A stretch of DNA of 64,000 bases, from positions 682,001-746,000 of the forward strand of contig NZ_RPFW01000003.1 in the NCBI RefSeq assembly GCF_007827045.1, written 5' to 3'. The notes beneath the pieces were generated by a model. The model saw nothing but the letters and a program-made list of their open reading frames with translations. It did not search any database and was not told the origin of the DNA. Position 1 is the stretch's first letter. Each line of letters starts with the position of its first letter. Source of the stretch: Trebonia kvetii. Its GTDB lineage: Bacteria; Actinomycetota; Actinomycetes; Streptosporangiales; Streptosporangiaceae. This document shows, piece by piece, positions 16,964 through 25,059 of this stretch. A program made the translations under genes and the position numbers.

Positions 16964-17662
16964 ATGAGCGCTGATGCATCCGCCTCCAGCTATGTTCCGG
17001 CCCAGGCCCCTGCTCAGGAGCCGACCGTCGCGCCAGAGCCTGTCGTTGAGGCGCCCGCGGCCGTCTACTGGCTCGGTAACCCCGCGGCACTGGGACTTCC
17101 TTGCTTCATCGCCGGCTCAGTTGCGCTCGGCCTGGCGTTCGTAGGCGTCGTCCCGTTGACTGCACTCGGCGCTGCGGTGCCGATCGTCCTCACGGCCACC
17201 TCAATCGGCCTGTTCCTGGCGACCATCTGGGCCGCCGCGGTCGGCCAGACGGCGGTAGCGAGCGTGTTCGGCATCTTCGGGGGCTTCTGGCTCAGCTACG
17301 CGGTACTGTCCCTCGGCCTGAACCACAACTGGTTCGGTATTCCGCTCACCTCGACGCGGTCCACGCTAGAACTGTTCCTGGTCTCCTGGCTGGTCGTGAT
17401 GGTCATGCTCACGCTGGCCACACTGCGGCTGCCGTTGGCGTTCACGTTGGTCTTCCTCCTCGTGGACGTGGCGCTGGTGCTGCTGTTCGCTGGATTCAAC
17501 GCGATACCGGCCTCGACGGGCCTGCTGCAGGCCGCCGGATGGGTGATCCTGGGGTTCGCGGCCGTGGGCGCCTACCTGTACTACGACACTGTGTCGCAGG
17601 CCACGGGCGGCTCATCGCTCCCGCTCGGCAGGCCGACGATCCGTCAGGCCGCGGACCGCTAG
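16964..17662 (+). CDS. GPR1/FUN34/SatP family acetate-type transporter
   Basis: A 232-residue membrane protein with about six transmembrane helices. The signature YWLGNPAALGLPCF corresponds to the NPAPLGL motif of SatP/YaaH-type acetate and succinate channels or symporters. A 40-residue Ala/Pro-rich cytoplasmic tail precedes the first helix. A good ribosome-binding site (AAAGGAG) lies 5 bases upstream of ATG 16964. It converges with pncA, with only 6 bases between stops. Confidence 0.88.
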   Translation: MSADASASSYVPAQAPAQEPTVAPEPVVEAPAAVYWLGNPAALGLPCFIAGSVALGLAFVGVVPLTALGAAVPIVLTATSIGLFLATIWAAAVGQTAVASVFGIFGGFWLSYAVLSLGLNHNWFGIPLTSTRSTLELFLVSWLVVMVMLTLATLRLPLAFTLVFLLVDVALVLLFAGFNAIPASTGLLQAAGWVILGFAAVGAYLYYDTVSQATGGSSLPLGRPTIRQAADR

Positions 17663-17668
17663 GAGAGG

Positions 17669-18229
17669 TCAGGCGCGGGTGATATCGACGCCCGCGCCGC
17701 GCAGCAGCGCGACCGCCTCGGCGGTGGTGGTCGGGTCCACGCCCGCCGTCAGGCCGAGCAGCACCCGCGCGCTGAAGCCGTTGGCGGCCGCGTCGGCCGC
17801 GGTGGCGCGGACGCAGTAGTCGGTCGCGATGCCGACCACGTCGACCTGGTCCACGTCGCGCTCCCGCAGCCAGGTAGCGAGCGGCGTGCCGTCGCCGTCG
17901 GCGCCCTCGAACCCGCTGTAGGCCGCCGCGTGCGCGCCCTTGCGGAACACCGCCTCGATCGGCTCGGTGATCAGGTCGGGGTGGAACTGGGCGCCGGCGG
18001 TCCCCGCAACGCAGTGCGGTGGCCAGGAACGCACGTAGTCGGGCTCGCTCGCGAAGTGGCCGCCCGGGTCGATGTGATAGTCGAGAGTGGCCACGATGTG
18101 GTCGTAGCCGTGGTTGCCCGAGGTCAGCAGCGTGCTGATGGACCGGGCGACCGCGGCGCCGCCGGCGACCGCGAGCGAGCCGCCTTCGCAGAAGTCGTTC
18201 TGCACGTCAACGATGATGAGGCAACGCAC
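17669..18229 (-). CDS. pncA: Nicotinamidase
   Basis: A 186-residue isochorismatase-fold amidase that hydrolyses nicotinamide to nicotinate for NAD salvage. It begins MRCLIIVDVQNDFCEGGSL, with the catalytic Asp in DVQNDF. The metal-site region is 'LDYHIDPGGHF', the Lys is in 'VFRKGAHA', and the nucleophilic Cys is in 'GIATDYCVRATAAD'. It lies downstream of pncB on the same strand, and together they form the two-step salvage route nicotinamide to nicotinate mononucleotide. About 276 bases of hairpin-rich sequence separate the two. Confidence 0.93.
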   Translation of the reverse strand: MRCLIIVDVQNDFCEGGSLAVAGGAAVARSISTLLTSGNHGYDHIVATLDYHIDPGGHFASEPDYVRSWPPHCVAGTAGAQFHPDLITEPIEAVFRKGAHAAAYSGFEGADGDGTPLATWLRERDVDQVDVVGIATDYCVRATAADAAANGFSARVLLGLTAGVDPTTTAEAVALLRGAGVDITRA

Positions 18230-18242
18230 GGGCCTACCTTAT

Positions 18243-18507
18243 GCGGGGGGACGCCCCCCTGCACGCTGTATTGCCCGCGGGGGGACGACCCTCCGCACCC
18301 CCCCGCGCATGGGGGGCCTGCGCGGCCCCCCATAGCCCCACGCGGTGAGGGCGGCGCAGAAGGCGCGCCGCCCTCACACGGTGGTTGCTGTTAAGGCCTT
18401 GTGGCTGCGGTCGGGGGGCGGCGCAGAAACCGCGCCGCCCCCCGCGCGGTGGCTGAGGTTAAGGCCTTGTGGTTGCGGTCGCAGGCAGCGCGAAGACCGC
18501 GCTGCCT
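18243..18507. repeat. G/C-tract copies and three tandem hairpins between pncB and pncA
   Basis: Two G/C-tract motifs (GGGGGGACG type) lie at 18243-18262 and 18276-18300. Three strong hairpins follow: arms 18345-18357/18365-18377 (13 bp), 18413-18424/18432-18443 (12 bp) and 18498-18507 paired with 18483-18492 (10 bp). The last includes part of the pncB stop codon. The 14-mer TTAAGGCCTTGTGG recurs at 18391 and 18459, so hairpins 2 and 3 belong to a 68-bp tandem unit. The array could act as serial transcription terminators or mRNA 3'-end stabilisers. Confidence 0.75.
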
Positions 18508-19870
18508 AGGCTCGATCGCCGTCGCGGCCGAAGATGGTGGGGATGGCGGGGTAGCCGCGGGACAGCTGGAGCGCGTAGCCGGGCAGTTCGCCGAGTGCCG
18601 CGATGTGCCGGGCCCTGGCGTCGGCGAGCGGCTCGCGCCCGGTGATCTTGCCGTCGCGGACCAGCTCGCGCAGCAGCACCCGGTCGGCCGGGCCGAGGCC
18701 CGACGGCGGTGCGAGCAAGATCCGCTCGGTCATCGCCTCGCCCGACTCGGCCCGCTCGCGCACCGCCCACTTGCGGCCGCCGCGGCCAGGCTTGCCCACC
18801 GACCGCTTGGCGACCGGCCGCAGCGCGTCGAGTTCCGCGGGCTCGCCGTCGGGGAGCGGCGCGTCCGAGCGTGCCACCAGCTTGTAGACAAGCGCCGCGG
18901 TCGGCGCGCCTGACCCGGTGACGAGCGAGGTTCCGACGCCGTATCCGTTGACGGGCGCGACCGCGAGCCCGGCGATCGAGTACTCGTCGAGGTCTCCGGT
19001 GAGGATGATCCGCGTCTCCGTGGCGCCGAGCGAGTCGAGCAGCGCCCGCACCGAGACCGCGTGCGCAGGCAGGTCGCCGCTGTCGATCCGCACCGCGCCG
19101 AGCCGCGGTCCCGCCGCCTCGACGGCGGCCCGCACCGCCTGCTCTACGTTGAACGTGTCGACGAGCAGGGTGGTGCCCGGCCCTAGCGAGGCGAGCTGGG
19201 CGGCGAATGACTCCTTCTCGCTGTCGTGCACCAGCGTGAAGGCGTGCGCCGAGGTTCCGCCGGACGGCACGCCGTAGGTGAACCGCGCCTGCAGGTTCGA
19301 CGTGGACGCGAAGCCCGCGATGTAGGCGGCGCGCGCCGCGGCGATCGCCGCGGCCTCATGGGTGCGCCGCGAGCCCATCTCGATCAGCGGCCTGCCGGCC
19401 TGGCCGGGCCCGCCCGCCGCGGTCACCATCCTGGACGCCGCGGAGGCGATCGCGCAGTCGTGGTTGAGTATCGACAGCGCCAGGGTTTCAAGGAGAACCG
19501 ACTCCGCGAATGTGCCCTCGACGACAAGAATCGGAGATCCGGGGAAGTACATGTCCCCTTCGGGGTAACCCCAGATGTTTCCGGAAAACCGATACGATGA
19601 CAGATACCGGAGTGTGGCCTCGTCCACGATCCGGTTTTCCCGCAAGAAGGACAGCTCGTCCGGCCCGAAGCGGAATTGCTCGAGCGCGTCGAGCAGCCGT
19701 CCGGTGCCGGCGACGACGCCGTAGCGACGGCCATGCGGCAGGTGGCGGGCGAAGACTTCGAAGACCGCGCGTCGCGAGGCCGCACCGCTGCGCAGCGCTG
19801 CTTGGAGCATGGTGAGTTCGTAATGGTCAGTCAGCAGCGCGGTTGTCCCGCTGTTCGCCGTGTTGGTCAC
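18506..19870 (-). CDS. pncB: Nicotinate phosphoribosyltransferase
   Basis: A 454-residue enzyme that joins nicotinate to PRPP in NAD salvage. Family landmarks include LLTDHYELTMLQAAL near the N-terminus, 'GSRRTHEAAAIAAARAAYIAG' (phosphohistidine region), 'GTSAHAFTLVHDSEKESF', 'VDTFNVEQAVRAAV' and 'RIDSGDLPAHA'. Length is normal. The GTG start at 19870 is divergent from clpS, with about 34 bases between starts. The pncB-clpS adjacency is also seen in mycobacteria. Confidence 0.94.
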   Translation of the reverse strand: MTNTANSGTTALLTDHYELTMLQAALRSGAASRRAVFEVFARHLPHGRRYGVVAGTGRLLDALEQFRFGPDELSFLRENRIVDEATLRYLSSYRFSGNIWGYPEGDMYFPGSPILVVEGTFAESVLLETLALSILNHDCAIASAASRMVTAAGGPGQAGRPLIEMGSRRTHEAAAIAAARAAYIAGFASTSNLQARFTYGVPSGGTSAHAFTLVHDSEKESFAAQLASLGPGTTLLVDTFNVEQAVRAAVEAAGPRLGAVRIDSGDLPAHAVSVRALLDSLGATETRIILTGDLDEYSIAGLAVAPVNGYGVGTSLVTGSGAPTAALVYKLVARSDAPLPDGEPAELDALRPVAKRSVGKPGRGGRKWAVRERAESGEAMTERILLAPPSGLGPADRVLLRELVRDGKITGREPLADARARHIAALGELPGYALQLSRGYPAIPTIFGRDGDRA

Positions 19871-19904
19871 AGGTGGAAGACTAGGCGCAGGGAGGTGCGT
19901 GCGA

Positions 19905-20195
19905 GTGAGCGTGGCGCCCGCTGAGCTCGATCAGCCACGGTCAGCGGATGAGGTTACGCCGGACAGGCCATGGCTGACGATCGTGTGGAACGACCCGGTC
20001 AATCTGATGTCTTATGTAACCTACGTCTTCGAGCACGTATTCGGTTATCCCCGTCCGAAGGCCGAGAAGCTGATGCTCGACGTCCACCACAAGGGCAAGG
20101 CGATAGTTGCGAGCGGCACCCGCGAGGCGATGGAGCGCAACGTCGAGGTGCTGCATGGTTACGGCCTGTGGGCGACGGTCCGCCAGGATACCTAG
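19905..20195 (+). CDS. clpS: ClpS adaptor of the ClpAP/ClpCP protease
   Basis: A 96-residue N-end-rule adaptor. The binding-pocket motif WNDPVNLMSYVTYVF and the 'KAEKLMLDVHHKGKAIV' and 'REAMERNVEVLHGYGLWATV' segments are diagnostic. The GTG at 19905 is preferred because GGAGG (19891-19895) sits 9 bases upstream. The other in-frame GTGs at 19860, 19899 and 19911 are less well placed. It is followed after 11 bases by a DUF2017 gene in a conserved cluster. Confidence 0.94.
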   Translation: MSVAPAELDQPRSADEVTPDRPWLTIVWNDPVNLMSYVTYVFEHVFGYPRPKAEKLMLDVHHKGKAIVASGTREAMERNVEVLHGYGLWATVRQDT

Positions 20196-20206
20196 GAGCC
20201 ATGGAG

Positions 20207-20848
20207 ATGTTCCGGCCCACCAAGGGCGGCGGCGTGAGCGTTTGGCTGTCCGCCGGCGAGGCGACGCTGCTGCGTACGCTTGTCGTCCCCGTGCTTGACC
20301 TGCTCAACGACCCCGACAGGCCCGCCCAGTCGTGGGGTGCGGAGCCGTCTGGTGCGGAGCCGTCAGCAGCCGGGCCGTCCGGTGCGGGGCAACCGGCTCC
20401 GGACGGGACCGACGGGCCAGGCGATCTGTTCGCGGACCTCGAGAAGATGTTCAGCGAGACGTCGGCGCCGCCGCCGGAGCGGCCCGTCGACCCGGTGCTC
20501 GCCCGGCTGCTGCCCGACGCCTACAACGACGATCCGGAGGCAGCGGGCGAGTTCCGCAAGTACACCGAGTCTTCGCTCCGTGAGGCGAAGAAGTACTTCG
20601 CGCAGACACTGCTTGAGACGCTGCCGCCGGGCGGCGGGCGGGTGAAGCTCTCCGCCGAGCAGGCAAGGGACTGGATGCGGGCGCTGAACGACGTGCGGCT
20701 GATGTTCGGCGTCCGTCTGGAGGTCACCGAGGACTTCGAGGAGCAGCTGGCGGCCCTCGATCCCCAGGACCCGAGGCTCGCCGCGTTCGAGGTCTACGGC
20801 TGGCTCGGCGCTGTCCAGGAGTCCCTGGTCCGCGCGATAACCAGGTAA
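20207..20848 (+). CDS. DUF2017 family protein
   Basis: A protein of about 213 residues that accompanies clpS in many actinobacteria. The N-terminus (MFRPTKGGGVSVWLSAGEA) and the C-terminal helices (LSAEQARDWMRALNDVRLMFGVRLEVTEDFEEQ, split here for description) match DUF2017. The segment between them, at about residues 40-70, is low-complexity: Gly, Ala, Glu, Pro and Ser repeats of the form GAEPS. The ATG at 20207 has GGAG 8 bases upstream; ATG 20201 is closer to it than usual. A role in ClpS-linked proteolysis is inferred from context only. Confidence 0.85.
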   Translation: MFRPTKGGGVSVWLSAGEATLLRTLVVPVLDLLNDPDRPAQSWGAEPSGAEPSAAGPSGAGQPAPDGTDGPGDLFADLEKMFSETSAPPPERPVDPVLARLLPDAYNDDPEAAGEFRKYTESSLREAKKYFAQTLLETLPPGGGRVKLSAEQARDWMRALNDVRLMFGVRLEVTEDFEEQLAALDPQDPRLAAFEVYGWLGAVQESLVRAITR

Positions 20849-20873
20849 CGGCGACCGGGTAATCTCGGCCATT

Positions 20874-21281
20874 GTGCTGACCATCTCCCGCGACCTTCAC
20901 GACAAGATCGTCGAACACGCACGCAAGGACCACCCGGACGAGGCCTGCGGCGTAATCGCCGGCCCGGCGGGCAGCGACACCCCGGTGCGGTACATCCCGA
21001 TGCAGAACGCCGAGCGGTCACCCACGTTCTACCGGTTCGACTCCCGCGAGCAGCTCCAGGTGTGGCGTGCGATGGACGACAACGACGAGGAGGCCGTGGT
21101 GATCTACCACTCGCACACGGCCACCGAGGCGTACCCGTCGCGCACCGACATCTCGTACGCCAGCGAGCCGCAGGCCCATTACGTCCTAGTATCGACCAGG
21201 GATGAGACGGAAGCGGAGTTCCGTTCCTACCGGATCATCGACGGCCAGGTGACCGAGGAACCGGTCACAATTTCGGAATGA
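20874..21281 (+). CDS. mec: Mec, JAMM metalloprotease releasing cysteine from CysO
   Basis: A 135-residue JAB1/MPN (JAMM) peptidase with Glu23, the HSH pair His79/His81, Ser89 and Asp92, forming the complete zinc site. In Mycobacterium, Mec cleaves the CysO-cysteine adduct to release cysteine. The gene order mec-cysO-cysM here is the same, so the same role is strongly supported. Start GTG 20874 gives the standard MLTISRDLHDKI N-terminus. Confidence 0.92.
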   Translation: MLTISRDLHDKIVEHARKDHPDEACGVIAGPAGSDTPVRYIPMQNAERSPTFYRFDSREQLQVWRAMDDNDEEAVVIYHSHTATEAYPSRTDISYASEPQAHYVLVSTRDETEAEFRSYRIIDGQVTEEPVTISE

Positions 21282-21340
21282 TCGCGACCCGATCCGGGTT
21301 GTCTACCACGGCGTAGGAAATTAACTACAGGAGCTTTGAC

Positions 21341-21613
21341 ATGGCCATTGAGGTTCGCATCCCCACGATTCTGCGCAGCTACACCGGCGGCGCCAAGGCG
21401 GTCGAGGGTTCCGGCGCCACGCTGGACGAGCTGCTGAGCAACCTGGACGCGGCCCACGGCGGCCTTCGCGAGCGGCTAGTGGACGGCGAGAAGCTGCGCC
21501 GCTTCGTCAACGTGTACCTCAACGACGAGGATGTCCGCTTCCTCGGCGCGCTTGAGACCCCGGTGAAGGACGGCGACACCGTCACGATCCTTCCCGCGGT
21601 CGCCGGCGGCTAG
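21341..21613 (+). CDS. cysO: CysO, ubiquitin-like sulfur carrier
   Basis: A 90-residue MoaD/ThiS-fold protein ending in the Gly-Gly tail that is thiocarboxylated and donates sulfur to O-phosphoserine bound on CysM. VRIPTILRSYTGGAKAVE and 'LPAVAGG' are typical. ATG 21341 is preceded by AGGAG about 8 bases upstream. A hairpin of the GATACGAT family begins 4 bases after the stop and separates it from cysM. Confidence 0.93.
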   Translation: MAIEVRIPTILRSYTGGAKAVEGSGATLDELLSNLDAAHGGLRERLVDGEKLRRFVNVYLNDEDVRFLGALETPVKDGDTVTILPAVAGG

Positions 21614-21616
21614 GCC

Positions 21617-21701
21617 GCGCGCCCGATGGCAAAGACCGCCATCGTATCGGGCGCGCAGCCCAGCTCATCTCCCGGGGGGACGCCCCCCGTAGCCCCCGCG
21701 G
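21617..21701. repeat. GATACGAT hairpin (copy b) plus G/C-tract motif
   Basis: Hairpin arms are 21617-21630 and 21638-21656. The right arm carries the extra ATCGT that creates the 5-nt bulge. On the minus strand the core reads CCCGATACGATGGC, then GGTCTTT, then GCCATCGGG, nearly identical to copy c at 26818. A G/C-tract motif follows at 21670-21701. It lies between cysO and cysM, possibly as an attenuator or terminator. Confidence 0.8.
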
Positions 21702-21733
21702 ACAAAAATCATCGTTCTGAACGGATTCGTGCG

Positions 21734-22681
21734 ATGCGTTACGACTCACTGCTTGCCTCTCTCGGCAACACCCCGCTGGTGGGGCTGCCCAGGCTGTCAC
21801 CGTCGGACGATGTCCGGCTGTGGGCCAAGCTCGAGGACCGTAACCCGACCGGATCCGTGAAGGACCGCGCGGCGTTCTTCATGGTTGAGCAGGCCGAGAA
21901 GGATGGCCTGCTCCGCCCCGGTTCGACGATCCTCGAGCCGACCTCGGGCAACACCGGGATCTCGCTGGCGATGGTCGCGAAGCTCCGCGGCTACCAGCTG
22001 ATCGTGGTGATGCCGGAGAACACGAGCGAGGAGCGCCGTCAGATCCTGCGCATGTACGGTGCGGAGATCTTCACCTCACCGGCGGCCGGCGGCTCCAACG
22101 AGGCGGTCCGGGTGGCGAAGCGGCTGGCCGCGGACCACCCGGACTGGGTAATGCTCTACCAGTACGGCAACGAGGCGAACGCCCGCGCCCACTACGAGAC
22201 GACCGGGCCGGAGATCCTCACCGACCTTCCGTCGGTCACGCACTTCGTGGCCGGCCTCGGCACCACCGGCACGCTGATGGGGACCGGCCGGTTCCTGCGC
22301 GAGCACGTGCCTGGCATCAAGATCGTCGCGGCCGAGCCGAGGTACGGCGAGCTCGTCTACGGCCTGCGCAACGTCGATGAGGGCTTCGTGCCCGAGCTCT
22401 ACGACGAGTCCGTGCTGACCACCAGGTACTCGGTGTCCTCCGAGGACGCCCTGCGCCGCACCCGTGACCTGCTGTCCAAGGAGGGCATCTTCGCGGGCAT
22501 CTCCGCGGGCTGCGCGCTGCACGCTGCCCTCGGCATGGCGGCTGCCGCGGCCAAGGCGAAGGAGCGCGCCGACATCGTGGTGCTCGTCGCCGACGGTGGC
22601 TGGAAGTACCTGTCGACCGGCGCCTACAGCGGCACCCTTGACGAGGCCGAGCAAAAGCTCGAGGGCCAGCTCTGGGCCTGA
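21734..22681 (+). CDS. cysM: CysM, O-phosphoserine sulfhydrylase
   Basis: A 315-residue PLP enzyme that makes cysteine from O-phosphoserine using CysO-thiocarboxylate. The PLP lysine is Lys43 in NPTGSVKDRAAFF, the substrate loop is 'EPTSGNTG' (68-75), and 'GTTGTLMGTGRFL' binds the PLP phosphate. The frame is open from 21626, but that part translates the repeat element. ATG 21734 (MRYDSLLASLGNTPLV) matches the family N-terminus. The C-terminus (LEGQLWA) resembles the CysM active-site tail. Confidence 0.94.
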   Translation: MRYDSLLASLGNTPLVGLPRLSPSDDVRLWAKLEDRNPTGSVKDRAAFFMVEQAEKDGLLRPGSTILEPTSGNTGISLAMVAKLRGYQLIVVMPENTSEERRQILRMYGAEIFTSPAAGGSNEAVRVAKRLAADHPDWVMLYQYGNEANARAHYETTGPEILTDLPSVTHFVAGLGTTGTLMGTGRFLREHVPGIKIVAAEPRYGELVYGLRNVDEGFVPELYDESVLTTRYSVSSEDALRRTRDLLSKEGIFAGISAGCALHAALGMAAAAAKAKERADIVVLVADGGWKYLSTGAYSGTLDEAEQKLEGQLWA

Positions 22682-22753
22682 TCCCGGTCATCCGTGCCCG
22701 AATACGTCTTATGCCGTAGGTTGCCAGAGCCAGCTCAGAGGCATAATGGCCGC

Positions 22754-23503
22754 ATGTTCCTTACGGTGGTGGGCTGTTCCGGTAGCTTTCCCGGCCCGGA
22801 CAGCGCGGCATCCTGCTATCTGCTCGAGGCTGACGGCTTCCGCCTGGTGATCGACTTCGGCAATGGCTCGCTCGGCGCGCTGCAGCGGCACATCGGGCTG
22901 TTTGACGTGGACGCGGTCTGCCTCAGCCACCTGCACGCCGACCACTGCGTCGACCTGTACTCCTACTCGATCGCCCGGGCGTACTCGCCCACGGGACCGC
23001 AGCCGCCGATCCCGGTCTACGGGCCGGCCGGCACCGAGGAGCGAATCGGCCTCATCCACGGGCCTAAGGGCGACGAGACCCTGCGCGACCGCTTCGGCTT
23101 CGTGACGCTGGAGCCAGGCAGGCGGGAGATCGGGCCGTTCGCGGTGGAACTCGTGCACATGAACCACCCGGTGGAGACGTTCGGCTTTCGCTTCTCCCAT
23201 GGCGGCAAGACCCTCGGCTACACCGGCGACACGGGGGAGACGGACGCGGTGACCGCGGTGGCGCGCGACGCGGACGTGTTCCTGTCGGAGGCGGCGTTCC
23301 TCGAGGGCCCCGGCCTGCCGCCCGATCTGCATCTCACCGCCCGCCAGGCGGGGGCCCACGCGAGCCGCGCCGGAGCCGGCCAGCTCGTGCTGACCCACAT
23401 TCAGCCCTGGACGTCCCCCGATGCCGCCCGCGAGGAGGCGGCAGCCGCCTTCGGCGGCCCGCTTGACGTGGCCGTCGCCGGCCAGCGGATCGCCCTCGGC
23501 TAG
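22754..23503 (+). CDS. MBL-fold hydrolase, Rv1339-like phosphodiesterase
   Basis: A 249-residue metallo-beta-lactamase-fold hydrolase. The zinc motif is LSHLHADHCVDL, with further ligands in 'YTGDTGETD' and 'LTHIQPW'. In mycobacteria the gene in this position (Rv1339, between the cysM region and rph) encodes an atypical cyclic-nucleotide phosphodiesterase, and this protein fits by position and size. Start ATG 22754 was chosen because MFLTVVGCSGSFPGPDS is the standard beginning of the fold. Confidence 0.88.
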   Translation: MFLTVVGCSGSFPGPDSAASCYLLEADGFRLVIDFGNGSLGALQRHIGLFDVDAVCLSHLHADHCVDLYSYSIARAYSPTGPQPPIPVYGPAGTEERIGLIHGPKGDETLRDRFGFVTLEPGRREIGPFAVELVHMNHPVETFGFRFSHGGKTLGYTGDTGETDAVTAVARDADVFLSEAAFLEGPGLPPDLHLTARQAGAHASRAGAGQLVLTHIQPWTSPDAAREEAAAAFGGPLDVAVAGQRIALG

Positions 23504-23546
23504 CACCGCCCCTGAACCTGGTGCCAGCGCCGGTAAGGTGTTGCGC

Positions 23547-24281
23547 ATGACTCGACCAGACGGAAGGGCCGCGGACGCGCTGCGGCCGGTGCGGTTTACC
23601 CGCGGATGGCTGGACCACGCCGAGGGATCGGTGCTCGTGGAATTCGGTCGCACCCGTGTGCTGTGCGCGGCAAGCGCCACCGAGGATGTTCCGCGCTGGC
23701 GGCGCGGCAGCGGGCTCGGCTGGGTCACCGCCGAGTACTCGATGCTGCCGAGGGCGACCAACACCCGCAACGACAGGGAGTCGGTGAAGGGCCGCATCGG
23801 CGGCCGCACTCACGAGATCTCCCGGCTCGTCGGCAGGTCGCTGCGCGCCTGCGTGGACTACAAAGCGCTCGGCGAGAACACGATCGTCATCGACTGCGAC
23901 GTGCTGCAGGCCGACGGCGGCACCAGGACCGCGGCGGTGACCGGCGGCTATGTGGCGCTCGCCGACGCGATCGACTGGCTGCGCAAGCGCGGCAAGCTGA
24001 AGGGCAACCCGCTCGTCACCTCGGTCGCCGCGGTTTCCGTCGGCATCGTCAGCGGCGAGCCGCGGCTTGACCTGTGCTACGAGGAGGACTCGGCCGCGGA
24101 GACCGACATGAACGTGGTCTGCACCGGCGCCGGAGACTTCGTGGAGGTGCAGGGCACGGCCGAGGGCGAGCCGTTTTCCCGCGCGATGCTCGGCAGCCTG
24201 CTCGACCTGGGCACGGCGGGCTGCGCGGACCTGACCAGGTTGCAGCAGGCCGCACTCGCGGCGGATCGCGCCAGTGGCTGA
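23547..24281 (+). CDS. rph: Ribonuclease PH
   Basis: A 244-residue phosphorolytic 3'-5' exoribonuclease that trims tRNA 3' ends. Clear family blocks are RPDGRAADALRPVRFTRG, 'AEGSVLVEFGRTRVLC', 'EYSMLPRATNTRNDRE', 'GRTHEISRLVGRSLRA', 'IDCDVLQADGGTRTAA' and 'DLCYEEDSAAETDMNVV'. Start ATG 23547. Its last 8 bases overlap rdgB, as in many bacteria. Confidence 0.95.
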   Translation: MTRPDGRAADALRPVRFTRGWLDHAEGSVLVEFGRTRVLCAASATEDVPRWRRGSGLGWVTAEYSMLPRATNTRNDRESVKGRIGGRTHEISRLVGRSLRACVDYKALGENTIVIDCDVLQADGGTRTAAVTGGYVALADAIDWLRKRGKLKGNPLVTSVAAVSVGIVSGEPRLDLCYEEDSAAETDMNVVCTGAGDFVEVQGTAEGEPFSRAMLGSLLDLGTAGCADLTRLQQAALAADRASG

Positions 24282-24942
24282 CGCTACTGTGCCGAGCGGC
24301 ATCGGGGCGGACGCCCCGCACCGCGTCGTCCTCGCGACGCGCAACGCGCACAAGATCGCCGAGCTCAACCGGATACTCGCCGATGCCGGGTTCGGGGGTG
24401 AGCTTGTCGGGCTCGACGAGTTTCCCGGCGCGCCAGACGTCCCGGAGACCGGCCTTACCTTCGCAGACAACGCGCTGCTCAAGGCCCGCGCGATCGCCGA
24501 GTACACCGGCCTGCCCGCGGTCGCGGACGACTCGGGGCTGACGGTGGACGCGCTCAACGGCATGCCGGGCATCCTGTCGGCACGCTGGGCGGGCAAGCAC
24601 GGCGACGACCGCGCAAACCTGGAGCTGGTGCTCGGCCAGCTCGCCGACGCGAGCATGCGGGGCGGCGCGTTCGTCTGCGTCGCGGCCCTTGTCGTGCCGG
24701 GCGGGGCGGGCGAGCAGGCCGAAGAGCGGGTCGCCGGCGAGTGGACGACCACCGGCGTGCTGCCGGGCAGCATCATCCGCGAGCCGCGCGGCAGCAACGG
24801 CTTCGGCTACGACCCGATCTTCGTCCCGGCCGGCCTGGACAAGACCACGGCAGAGCTGGCGCCGGAGGAGAAGGACGCGATCAGCCACCGCGGCCGCGCG
24901 TTCCGCGCCATCGCGGTGCTCATCACCGCGCACGCGTCCTAG
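24274..24942 (+). CDS. rdgB: XTP/dITP pyrophosphatase (RdgB/HAM1)
   Basis: A 222-residue house-cleaning nucleotidase that removes non-canonical purine triphosphates. Motifs are VVLATRNAHKIAEL, 'PETGLTFADNALLKARA', 'PAVADDSGLTVDALNGMPG' and 'GSNGFGYDPIF', with the C-terminal 'SHRGRAFRA'. Start is GTG 24274, within the end of rph. A strong hairpin lies just after the stop. Confidence 0.94.
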   Translation: MADATVPSGIGADAPHRVVLATRNAHKIAELNRILADAGFGGELVGLDEFPGAPDVPETGLTFADNALLKARAIAEYTGLPAVADDSGLTVDALNGMPGILSARWAGKHGDDRANLELVLGQLADASMRGGAFVCVAALVVPGGAGEQAEERVAGEWTTTGVLPGSIIREPRGSNGFGYDPIFVPAGLDKTTAELAPEEKDAISHRGRAFRAIAVLITAHAS

Positions 24943-24953
24943 CGGCACATCAT

Positions 24954-24995
24954 GATGGACGTCTGGGCGCACTCCCGTGTGCCCAGACGTCCCCT
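24954..24995 (+). terminator. Terminator hairpin after rdgB
   Basis: Arms at 24958-24968 (GACGTCTGGGC) and 24981-24991 pair perfectly over 11 bp. The inner GCAC/GTGT extends the stem to about 15 bp around a 4-nt loop. A weak pyrimidine run (CCCTGTCTAT) follows. It sits 15 bases after the rdgB stop and probably ends the clpS-rdgB transcripts. Confidence 0.75.
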
Positions 24996-25059
24996 GTCTA
25001 TAAAGACCGCGCTTTAGCGACCGCGCCAGCGCCGTCGCGGCTACCAGCGCCGGTCGCGG

